Source of the DNA: CAZHZT01 sp964537285
Lineage (GTDB): Bacteria > Bacteroidota > Bacteroidia > Chitinophagales > Saprospiraceae
Assembly (NCBI GenBank): GCA_964537285.1
Contig: CAZHZT010000133.1
Coordinates: 1-15,480, forward strand
Reading direction: 5' to 3'
DNA: 15,480 nucleotides
The position numbers and the translations under genes were made by a program. Of this stretch, positions 1-6,471 are shown in pieces. The stretch's first letter is position 1. The number at the start of each line of letters is the position of its first letter. Under the pieces are notes generated by a model, which was not told where the DNA came from, did not search any database, and saw nothing but the letters and a program-made list of their open reading frames with translations.

Positions 1-37
1 CGCAAGGGCTATTTTGCGAAGCAAAATAGCCCTTGCG
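1..37. repeat. Perfect 17-bp stem hairpin at the left edge
   Basis: Bases 1-17 pair perfectly with 21-37 around a GAA loop (cgcaagggctattttgc / gcaaaatagcccttgcg). There is no T-run after it and no gene directly upstream in the window, so a palindromic repeat is more likely than a terminator. The element may extend beyond the left edge. Confidence 0.85.
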
Positions 38-58
38 GCCTCCCTCAAAAGAAAATAT

Positions 59-136
59 CGCCGCGAAGCGGCGTTTATTTGGTTTTGGATTTCCAAAACG
101 AGAATTGCTGGTAAATCAATACTTTGGGCTACCAGC
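59..136. repeat. Cluster of three short hairpins
   Basis: Three hairpins lie in a row: cgccgc-gaa-gcggcg at 59-73, gttttgg/ccaaaac at 82-99, and gctggta/taccagc at 107-136. The first shares the GAA loop of the hairpin at 1-37. No convincing coding frame runs through them. This resembles the palindrome-rich intergenic DNA at 2401-2991 but is not the same sequence. Confidence 0.7.
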
Positions 137-177
137 CTTTCAAAAAGCGTTAAGAATTGAATACAGCCTTGATTTTT

Positions 178-204
178 CTACTTTTTTATCAAGAAAAAAA
201 GTAG
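178..204. repeat. A/T-rich hairpin, terminator-like
   Basis: The arms ctactttttt (178-187) and aaaaaagtag (195-204) pair, giving T- and A-runs on both strands. It could act as an intrinsic terminator in either direction, but no gene ends immediately beside it, so the role is uncertain. Confidence 0.5.
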
Positions 205-246
205 GTAGAGTGCTGATTAACAGGTTTTGTGAGTGTTTTTGCACAG

Positions 247-280
247 CATGAGTCATCCTGAATTTTCAGGATGACTCATG
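247..280. terminator. Perfect 16-bp hairpin beyond the 290-769 gene
   Basis: Bases 247-262 pair perfectly with 265-280 around a 2-nt loop. The hairpin starts 10 nt past the stop codon of the minus-strand gene 290-769, the right place for transcript 3'-end formation. On the minus strand it is not followed by a good U-run, so it may instead stabilise the RNA end or be another palindromic repeat. Confidence 0.5.
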
Positions 281-289
281 TATAATAAA

Positions 290-769
290 TTACCCTTTTT
301 CCAAAAGCTCATCCGTAATGATTTGAACGCCGAGCCAGTTTTTCTTGGGGATATTATAAAGGATGTACATCTTTTTTTCACTTTCCACGTAATGGGCAAA
401 AAAGGCCGTAATCTTATTCGAAATCACGATATCGGCTATGGCTGCACTCGCTTCGGTAGAGCCATTTTTATAATGAAGAGTAATTAACTCAAGGGTGTTT
501 ACAAAGAGTTCTTCTTCGTAAGATTCCTGAATATCGATTTCTGCGGAATAGGTCTTGCCGTCTACCGTAATGATGCCCATATCAAAGATAAATTGCTCTT
601 CATCGCAAACTTTGGGACTGAGTAGTAGCATGACAGATAAGGGCATGCCTTCTTTGTTGACAAATTCTGCATTGGTCAATTGAAAATCGGGGCAGTTGCA
701 GTCCCACTGTGCATGAGCTGGGAGGTAAAGACCGATTGTTAAAATTAGGATAGCAAATAGTTTTCTCAT
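290..769 (-). CDS. Small secreted protein of unknown function
   Basis: The 159-residue product has a clear Sec signal peptide: positively charged MRK, a hydrophobic stretch to about residue 18, and an AHA-Q type cleavage site near residue 21. The mature part begins with a C-N-C motif (residues about 24-26), contains another Cys near residue 55, and looks like a compact beta-rich domain with alternating hydrophobic and acidic segments. I do not recognise a family. With its signal peptide and no lipobox it is probably periplasmic or secreted. It stands alone, with hairpins beyond its stop and about 300 nt of non-coding DNA before its start. There is no clear Shine-Dalgarno site, which is normal in Bacteroidota. 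The start was chosen because it gives the complete signal peptide. Confidence 0.75.
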   Translation of the reverse strand: MRKLFAILILTIGLYLPAHAQWDCNCPDFQLTNAEFVNKEGMPLSVMLLLSPKVCDEEQFIFDMGIITVDGKTYSAEIDIQESYEEELFVNTLELITLHYKNGSTEASAAIADIVISNKITAFFAHYVESEKKMYILYNIPKKNWLGVQIITDELLEKG

Positions 770-1072
770 ATGCCTGATGGTTTATAACGTGTAACTTAGT
801 TTTAATTGGTTCTGTACAAATGGGAGCGTAGCAGAGATCAACTGGGATCACACCATTTGATTAAGAACGATCTTTTCTTTTTTTCGGCAGGGATATAGCG
901 TGTTTTTTTGCTCAGGCTACTTCAAATATAACGAATTTTTTTCGTTTTTTCTCGGCTGATCTTCGCTTTTTACCGAAATTCCTGTTATTATTGCTTTTTA
1001 AATATATAAGCAATTCTCTTGCCAACTTTTTTGATAGGAGTTTTTTTATATGTTTCTTTCTAAATCTGGGAA
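770..1072. other. Non-coding gap between divergent genes
   Basis: This A/T-rich spacer lies between the minus-strand secreted protein and the plus-strand M20 remnant. It contains a weak aacgaa/ttcgtt hairpin followed by T residues (930-950), a weak ttgctt/aagcaa hairpin (991-1013), and a TAnnTTTG-type promoter box on the minus strand. I see no gene in it. Confidence 0.6.
923..930 (-). promoter_or_regulatory. Candidate Bacteroidota -7 promoter box
   Basis: The minus strand reads TATATTTG, an exact match to the TAnnTTTG consensus of the Bacteroidota housekeeping sigma factor. It would give a leader of about 150 nt for the gene starting at 769. No good -33 TTG stands at the usual spacing, so this is only a candidate. 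Confidence 0.3.
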
Positions 1073-1354
1073 ATGAAAAAAATGCAGATTACATCCATAC
1101 CAACCATATTCTTTGTGTTTTCTGTCTTCTCTGTTTCAAGCCTGTTCGCTCAGTCTCCGGCTGATCAAACTGTAAGGGATCATCTGGGAAATGATTATGC
1201 TGTACTGGAAAGCTTATATCTGGATTTGCATCAACATCCTGAACTATCTTATCAGGAAAAAGAAACTTCTTTGAAATTGGCTTCCAAACTTCGCCAAATG
1301 GGCTTCGAGCTAACTGAAAACGTTGGAGGCCACCGGCTACCAGCTACTGACTAA
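1073..1354 (+). pseudogene. 5' remnant of an M20-family amidohydrolase
   Basis: The 93-residue product starts with a signal peptide (cleavage near ...SLFAQ-S, about residue 27). It continues with a segment typical of the N-terminus of M20D amidohydrolases/aminoacylases: LHQHPELSYQEKETS followed by a helix ending in LRQMGFELTENVGG. Intact members are about 400 residues or more, and their metal ligands and catalytic Glu lie after this point, so none of the active site is present. Identity is lost after GG, where the frame enters heptad-like DNA (HRLPATD) and stops. The rest of the gene is not in the window. The start and signal peptide look intact, so a short secreted peptide could still be made, but not a working enzyme. 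The break was probably caused by recombination or insertion at the repeat. Confidence 0.75.
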
Positions 1355-1357
1355 TTG
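1330..1357. repeat. Short heptad-like repeat at a gene breakpoint
   Basis: The sequence can be read as four degenerate 7-mers: ccaccgg, ctaccag, ctactga, ctaattg. It begins exactly where similarity of the M20 remnant to its family ends, and stops just before the stop codon of the convergent gene at 1359. It is short and degenerate, so chance is possible. Confidence 0.4.
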
Positions 1358-1358
1358 C

Positions 1359-2216
1359 TCAATCCGTTAATTTAAGCGGAAACCCTCCTACAAACGTAAG
1401 AGTCGTTATGAACTGCGCATTCGTCAGCCCTGGAATATTATCTTTCCTGCCAGGGAAAATAGGTAGTTGCACTCCGGCACGTATATTTTTTAAACGCAAT
1501 TCGAGGTTAAATTCCAGACCGTGGAAGTGTGTTCGCGTAGTCTTGAAGGTTTTTTTCCGCCAATGATCGTATTCAGGAGAAGCCAAATCACCTAGCAAAC
1601 CTCTGAAGGCATAATTGGCGCCCAGCATTAGTGAAAACCCTTTTTCTCTACGAAGATCATCAGGCATAAAATCGTGAAAAATACCGGTTCGTAATGCTAA
1701 ACCCGTTAAATGCACACTGGTTTCACTTTCTTTTAAAATAGTATTGGAAGCATTGAAGCTGCACTGCACCCCATTAATCCAATGCGTCCAATGTTTCTTT
1801 TTAGGATGGCCGAAATGGGCGAAAATAGAGAAGCTCGTTGCTTGCTTTGTTTGGTTAGGAAGCAGAAGATAAGCTCCTAAAGTGCGATTATTACGCCCTT
1901 GTAGAGCATTGCCTATCCGGAGGGTATCCGCATTAGAAGCGATATTGATGTAAATATCCAGCTCAAGGTCCTGGAAAAAATGGTCTTTAGCCCACTGGCG
2001 TTCAAAGACCATGCCCAGGCCAGTGCCGGCGCCAAAGCCGTCATCTGAACCGAAATCTTTCTGAAGGTCGCCACTGCCAACGAAGTAAATGTTGGTAAGG
2101 TTTTCTTCTGTAGTATCTGTTTGTTCCTGCTTGATAGAGTCCCTGATTTCCTGACTTAGTGATAGCCTTGTTAATAGACATAAAAGGATCATTAGGCACA
2201 AACGCAATTGCTTCAT
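1359..2216 (-). CDS. Outer-membrane beta-barrel-like protein, function unknown
   Basis: The 285-residue product has a Sec signal peptide (MKQLR, hydrophobic core, ...LSLSQ near residue 22) and a short acidic linker. It then shows alternating aromatic/hydrophobic strands separated by polar turns, for example GAGTGLGMVFERQW, FFQDLELDIYINIAS, FSLMLGANYAFRG, FHGLEFNLELRLKNI and FITTLTFVGGFPLKL. This pattern suits a small outer-membrane beta-barrel of about 8-12 strands. I recognise no specific family. It is not part of an operon: it converges on the M20 remnant, and its stop codon (TGA) is next to the repeat DNA there. The upstream 2217-2400 region is non-coding and must carry its promoter, although I could not identify a convincing -7 box. 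Confidence 0.75.
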   Translation of the reverse strand: MKQLRLCLMILLCLLTRLSLSQEIRDSIKQEQTDTTEENLTNIYFVGSGDLQKDFGSDDGFGAGTGLGMVFERQWAKDHFFQDLELDIYINIASNADTLRIGNALQGRNNRTLGAYLLLPNQTKQATSFSIFAHFGHPKKKHWTHWINGVQCSFNASNTILKESETSVHLTGLALRTGIFHDFMPDDLRREKGFSLMLGANYAFRGLLGDLASPEYDHWRKKTFKTTRTHFHGLEFNLELRLKNIRAGVQLPIFPGRKDNIPGLTNAQFITTLTFVGGFPLKLTD

Positions 2217-2400
2217 AGCCCTGAATGTTGGTTTGGGTAAATAAAATTTATGAATCCGAGTTCTTTGTTAAGATTTTGCTATATGAGTGTGTTTTAAAAA
2301 CGCAGATTTAACACTTTGTAGCATGTGAGTTAAAATCTTTTATATTAAATACTCTGGAACATAACTTAATAAACATTTTGAAGGGCTCTTTTCTCAACAT
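2217..2400. other. Spacer before the beta-barrel gene
   Basis: A/T-rich DNA separates the start of the minus-strand barrel gene from element A. It should hold that gene's promoter, but I could not find a good TAnnTTTG box on the minus strand. Nothing else is recognisable. Confidence 0.35.
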
Positions 2401-2687
2401 GGCAAAAAACATATGCATAACTTGCCCCGAATGCCTTCGGGAGCCTCAATGGCGTCAACTTTAACTCTTTATACCTTTATAGCCCGGCACTTCAGTGCCG
2501 GGAGAATAATTGTCAGGTTGGGCTTTAGCCCTTTTGTTATTGATAGGCTAAAGCCCCGACAAATCTTAACACTACACCTGGCGCTAAAGCGCCAGGCAAA
2601 GAAAAAGCTTAAGTTGATGCCATTGGGCCTCGCCGTAACTAAGGTTCCCGAAGGCATTCGGGACAAGTTATGCCTAAGTTTTTTGCC
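2401..2687. repeat. Composite palindromic element A with five internal hairpins
   Basis: The element is one large imperfect dyad. The left arm (ggcaaaaaac at 2401-2410, then gcataacttg, a cccgaa/ttcggg hairpin and tcaactt) is matched in inverted orientation by the right arm up to gttttttgcc at 2678-2687. Inside, symmetrically placed, are perfect hairpins cccggcact/agtgccggg (2483-2502), ggctttagcc/ggctaaagcc (2521-2555) and cctggcgct/agcgccagg (2577-2596). The right arm carries about a dozen extra bases (near 2620-2632). It encodes no plausible protein. Parts recur at 9786-9832 and at 15427-15480, so it belongs to a dispersed repeat family. It resembles REP/MITE-like DNA, but I cannot name a known family. 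Confidence 0.85.
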
Positions 2688-2703
2688 TTGATGAAGAAAA
2701 AAA

Positions 2704-2991
2704 GTTCTAGATGATTTTGTTTGGTCGAAATTAATTTGGGAAGTCCTTAAAGCAGGCCGTTAGGCCTGCCTGATCGTAGCCCTGGGTTCTCCCAGGGTTA
2801 TAAGTATAGAGACTAACTTCCGCGTAGCGGAAGCACATCATAGGCCATTGCTCTTTTGTAGTGTGCTTCCGCTACGCGGAAGAAATTAGGTATAAATGCT
2901 TTTCCCCAGGAAAACCTGGGGCTACGATCAGGCGGGCCTAACGGCCTGCTTTTTGTTCTTAAAACGTTTACCAAATCAAATCATCCAGAAC
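2704..2991. repeat. Composite palindromic element B with six internal hairpins
   Basis: The terminal arms (2704-2724 and 2971-2991) match in inverted orientation at 18 of 21 positions. Nested inside are mirrored pairs of hairpins: gcaggcc/ggcctgc (2752-2769) against gcgggcc/ggcctgc (2932-2949); ccctggg/cccaggg (2780-2797) against ccccagg/cctgggg (2904-2921); and cttccgc/gcggaag twice (2817-2833, 2866-2882). The dyad axis is near 2849. It lies 16 bp from element A, and a related arm recurs at 15302. There is no coding frame. Confidence 0.85.
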
Positions 2992-3258
2992 CAGAAAAAA
3001 TCTCTTCGTTCAAAATATTCATTAACTTAGGTTCAGTAGTTAAGGCCTTTATTGAAAGATGATTTATATGGGCCTATGGGTGTGCGGCCAAGAAATTGTT
3101 ATAAATTGTGAGAAATAAAAAACTGGTAATTCAAGCCCACTGTCCAATTACAGAACAATTCTGTTACCTTTCAAGCAAACTCTGTAAAAGAAATGGCGAT
3201 TTCCTTAAACGACCTGCTCTCTTTTGGGGTTTTATTGCTTGATTGAAGTAAAACTTAA
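2992..3258. other. Non-coding DNA between repeats, no feature seen
   Basis: About 270 bases lie between element B and the long hairpin before the transporter gene. I found no convincing reading frame, RNA gene or promoter box. It may hold the transporter operon promoter. Confidence 0.4.
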
Positions 3259-3344
3259 AGGGCTTGTTTCAAAGGCATTTATTTGTTCCTGGCAGAATGG
3301 TTTTTTATTGCTAAGAACAAATAAATGCCTTTAAAACAAGCCCT
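3259..3344. repeat. Long hairpin in the leader of the transporter gene
   Basis: The arms 3259-3288 and 3315-3344 pair at 29 of 30 positions (one C/A mismatch), and the stem can be extended imperfectly into the 26-nt loop. The right arm ends 15 nt before the ATG at 3360. If the leader is transcribed it would form a very stable RNA structure. It could be a regulatory element, a terminator-like barrier, or a repeat that landed here. Confidence 0.8.
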
Positions 3345-3359
3345 GTCTAACTCATTTCT

Positions 3360-4988
3360 ATGATTGAAATATTTAAGCATAATCCTCTATTGCTCTTATT
3401 CACGGTTTCCGCCATTGGCTACTGGCTGGGGAATGTACCGATCCGTGGCGCAAAGCTTGGCGTAGCTGCCGTTCTTTTCGTGGGCCTTGCCTTTGGCGCG
3501 TTGGATAAAGATCTGGAAGTGCCGAGCATCTTGATTGTATTGGGGCTTTCCATTTTTGTATACACCATTGGCCTGGGAAGCGGCCCTGGTTTTTTTTCAA
3601 CCTTTCAACGAAGAGGAGCCCGGGATCTTTGGTTTGTAACGGCGATGCTGGTAGTATCAGCGGCCATTACCGTAGGTTTGCACTTTCTTTTTGGTTTTGA
3701 TGCCTCTACTTCGGCGGGTTTGTTGGCTGGTAGCTCAACTAATACCCCCTCATTAGCGGGTCTGCTTGATCTTATTGACCAGACTCAACCAGCTGAAATT
3801 AAGGAAGCAATGGGTAATCGAGCGGTAGTCGGTTATTCTTTATCTTATCCTATGGGAGTGCTTGGTGTGATGATATCCATTTCCCTGATGAAGCGCTTTT
3901 TTAAAATTGATTTTAAAAAAGAATTAGAGGAACTCAATGAGACTTATCCGGTTCAGGACGACTTGGGGCGTGTCTCCATACGTATTACAAATAAAGAAGT
4001 TGATGGTATATTGATCCGGGATGTATTTCAGCAGTTTCACTCCAGAATTGTCTTTGGCCGGATGGAACGCAACGGGAATGTATTTTTACCCAATATGGAT
4101 ACTCCTATCCTGGCAGGGGATAAAGTGGTTATCGTAGGAAATAAAGAATACCTGGAAAAAGCCGTGGAATGGTTGGGAGAAGAATTAAATATGGAGCTTA
4201 CCCATGATCGATCGGTTTTTGATATAAAACGCTTGTTTGTCTCTAATCCCAAAATTGCGGGAGAAAAAATCGCCTCTCTTAATCTATCGGAGAAATACTC
4301 CACAGTGATTACAAAGGTGCAACGGGGAGATATGGAAATTTTGGCTACCGGTGAGACGGTTTTGGAGTTGGGAGACAGGGTGGTCATCGTTGCTCGTCGC
4401 AGCGATCTGGACCAATTGGCCTCGTTTTTTGGTAATTCCTACGAACGCTTGAGTCATATCAACTTACTTTCTTTTGGTTCGGGCATGGCTTTAGGGCTGC
4501 TATTAGGAATGGTTAGCTTTGAATTGCCGGGAGGGTTTTCATTTCAGTTAGGTTTTGCAGGTGGGCCTATCATTGTAGCTTTGGTATTAGGCGCCCTGAG
4601 GCGCACAGGACCCATTGTTTGGACGTTGCCCTACAGTGCTAATTTAACCCTACGGCAATTTGGGTTGATCATGATGCTGGCAGGTATAGGAATCCGTTCG
4701 GGACATACCTTTTTAGATACGATCTTACAGGGTGGGGGAGGCTGGTTATTCCTTTCCGGAGGAATAATTAGTATCTTATCGGCCTTACTTTCTCTAATTG
4801 TAGGCTATAAATTATTGAAAATTCCTTTTAGCTTATTAATGGGCATGATCGCTGTACAACCGGCGGTTTTAGAGTATTCTCTGGATCAGGCAAAGAATAA
4901 GATTCCTACAATTGGCTTTACATTGGTTTTGCCGGTTTCGTTGATTGCCAAGATCTTGTTTGTGCAGTTGTTGTTTGTATTGTTATAA
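3360..4988 (+). CDS. AspT/YidE-YbjL-type transporter with two RCK_C domains
   Basis: The 542-residue inner-membrane protein has the layout of the aspartate:alanine exchanger (AAEx) family. A first block of membrane helices (about 1-180) includes the conserved-looking GLGSGPGFF and GSSTNTPSLAGLL segments. Two TrkA-C/RCK_C domains follow in the cytoplasm (about 203-275 and 288-360), each ending in a GD(K/R)VVIV strand. A second homologous membrane block (about 365-542) contains GIGIRSGHTF. The length matches AspT, YidE and YbjL. The substrate cannot be read from the sequence: AspT exchanges aspartate for alanine, while most members are uncharacterised. RCK_C domains usually bind small ligands that gate transport. 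The gene opens a two-gene operon with the SDR 19 nt downstream. The ATG at 3360 lies just after the long hairpin and is followed at once by the first membrane segment. Confidence 0.9.
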   Translation: MIEIFKHNPLLLLFTVSAIGYWLGNVPIRGAKLGVAAVLFVGLAFGALDKDLEVPSILIVLGLSIFVYTIGLGSGPGFFSTFQRRGARDLWFVTAMLVVSAAITVGLHFLFGFDASTSAGLLAGSSTNTPSLAGLLDLIDQTQPAEIKEAMGNRAVVGYSLSYPMGVLGVMISISLMKRFFKIDFKKELEELNETYPVQDDLGRVSIRITNKEVDGILIRDVFQQFHSRIVFGRMERNGNVFLPNMDTPILAGDKVVIVGNKEYLEKAVEWLGEELNMELTHDRSVFDIKRLFVSNPKIAGEKIASLNLSEKYSTVITKVQRGDMEILATGETVLELGDRVVIVARRSDLDQLASFFGNSYERLSHINLLSFGSGMALGLLLGMVSFELPGGFSFQLGFAGGPIIVALVLGALRRTGPIVWTLPYSANLTLRQFGLIMMLAGIGIRSGHTFLDTILQGGGGWLFLSGGIISILSALLSLIVGYKLLKIPFSLLMGMIAVQPAVLEYSLDQAKNKIPTIGFTLVLPVSLIAKILFVQLLFVLL

Positions 4989-5007
4989 AACGATAAAAAT
5001 TAACCGT

Positions 5008-6471
5008 ATGAAAATCTTACTCACCGGAGCCAATGGCTACATAGGTAAACGTTTACTTCCCGTGCTTCTGGAAAAAGGACATCAGGTAATCGCCTGCGTA
5101 CGTGACTCCAAACGCTTCGATCCGGATCTTTCTGATAACCTAAAAGAAAAGCTGGAGGTATTCCAGGTTGATTTTTTAAAAGAAATCGATTTTAATACGG
5201 CTCCTTTAGACTTCGATATAGCCTACTATCTCATCCATTCCATGTCTGACACCATAGGAGATTTCAGGGAAATGGAGGCTCGGACAGCGGAGAACTTTAA
5301 AAATCTTGTAGATCATTCTAATGCTCAACAAATAATCTATTTGAGTGGCATCGTTAATGAAAGTTCTCTTTCTGAACACTTGAAATCGCGTTTTAATGTA
5401 GAAAAAATACTAGGCAGGAGCAAGGCCGCTCTTACCGTCCTTCGGGCCGGAATAATCGTGGGGTCCGGGAGTGCTTCTTTTGAAATCATTCGGGATCTGG
5501 TGGAAAAACTACCGATTATGGTAGCGCCCAAATGGCTTAATACCCGCACCCAACCTATTGCGATACGTAATGTAATTGATTTTTTATATGGTGTAGCTCT
5601 AAGGGAGGATTGCTATGATAAGCAGTTTGATATTGGTGGACCTGATGTGCTAACTTATAAAGATATGTTGCTTAAATTTAGCAAAGTACGCGGGCTGAAA
5701 AGGTGGATCATCACCGTACCTGTAATGACGCCGAGGCTTTCTTCTTATTGGTTATATTTTGTTACGTCCACATCTTACAGTCTGGCAGTTAATTTGGTAG
5801 AAAGTATGGGGGTGGAAGTGGTCGCTAAACCAAATGATTTACATCAACGGCTTGGCATCGAATTAATATCTTACGAAGAAGCAGTAGACTTAGCCTTCCA
5901 GCGTATTGAGCAAAATATGGTGATCTCCAGCTGGAAGGATGCGCTCGTGACTAGTTCAGACTTATCGAGTTTGACCCCTTTTATGCAAGTACCTGTGCAT
6001 GGTTGTTTTAAAGATATACGCAAGCAAAATATCAATGAAGATGAACGAAAGAGAGCCATACGGAATATTTGGCGGATCGGAGGGGATAACGGCTGGTACT
6101 ATGGCACCTGGTTGTGGAAATTCCGGGGGTTTCTGGATAAACTTATGGGAGGGGTTGGCCTCCGTAGAGGCCGCACTAATCCGGATAGTTTGCATCCGGG
6201 GGATGCACTTGACTTTTGGAGAGTTATTGCAGCTGATCAGCAGCAAGGGAGGTTGCTGCTGTACGCCGAGATGAAACTCCCCGGGGAGGCTTGGTTAGAA
6301 TTTAACATTAAACCTATTTCTGGTTCTGAGCAATTCGAAATAAAGCAAACGGCTACTTTCCGGCCCCGGGGCGTATGGGGCCGGATGTATTGGTTTGGGG
6401 TACTCCCTTTTCACTTTTTTATCTTTCCGGGAATGCTAAACCGGGTTGTTTATTCTGGAGGTAGTGTCTAA
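5008..6471 (+). CDS. Atypical SDR oxidoreductase with DUF2867-like C-terminus
   Basis: The 487-residue product starts with a Rossmann fold of the NAD(P)-binding kind: LLTGANGYIG (residues 4-13) has the GxxGxxG dinucleotide motif, and CVRDSKR after the second strand suggests NADP(H). The SDR part (1 to about 290) belongs to the atypical/NmrA-like group: after IIYLSGIV there is no classical YxxxK, but HLKSRFNVEKIL stands in its place. The C-terminal part (about 330-480; WRIGGDNGWYYGTWLW..., LDFWRV, WLEF, FRPRGVWGRMYW) resembles the DUF2867 domain of E. coli YbjT. The substrate is unknown. A longer frame opens upstream at 4945, but the ATG at 5008 is preferred because it starts directly at the Rossmann strand and avoids overlap with the transporter. 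The gene is probably co-transcribed with that transporter. Its TAA overlaps the stop of the convergent receptor gene. Confidence 0.88.
   Translation: MKILLTGANGYIGKRLLPVLLEKGHQVIACVRDSKRFDPDLSDNLKEKLEVFQVDFLKEIDFNTAPLDFDIAYYLIHSMSDTIGDFREMEARTAENFKNLVDHSNAQQIIYLSGIVNESSLSEHLKSRFNVEKILGRSKAALTVLRAGIIVGSGSASFEIIRDLVEKLPIMVAPKWLNTRTQPIAIRNVIDFLYGVALREDCYDKQFDIGGPDVLTYKDMLLKFSKVRGLKRWIITVPVMTPRLSSYWLYFVTSTSYSLAVNLVESMGVEVVAKPNDLHQRLGIELISYEEAVDLAFQRIEQNMVISSWKDALVTSSDLSSLTPFMQVPVHGCFKDIRKQNINEDERKRAIRNIWRIGGDNGWYYGTWLWKFRGFLDKLMGGVGLRRGRTNPDSLHPGDALDFWRVIAADQQQGRLLLYAEMKLPGEAWLEFNIKPISGSEQFEIKQTATFRPRGVWGRMYWFGVLPFHFFIFPGMLNRVVYSGGSV

Noticed and set aside
33..487. Plus-strand open frames at the left edge and opposite the small secreted protein
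   Set aside because: They run through hairpins or lie antisense to the better-supported signal-peptide gene, with no family resemblance.
2413..2691. Open frames on both strands inside element A (92 and 65 codons)
   Set aside because: They are by-products of the palindromic repeat. The translations mirror the hairpins and show no protein-like pattern.
2401..2991. CRISPR array
   Set aside because: The repeats are mirrored palindromes of differing sequence, not regularly spaced direct repeats with spacers, and no cas gene is present.
4945..5007. Upstream extension of the SDR frame by 21 codons
   Set aside because: It would overlap the transporter's end and add a Cys-rich tail before the Rossmann strand. 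The ATG at 5008 fits the family's start.
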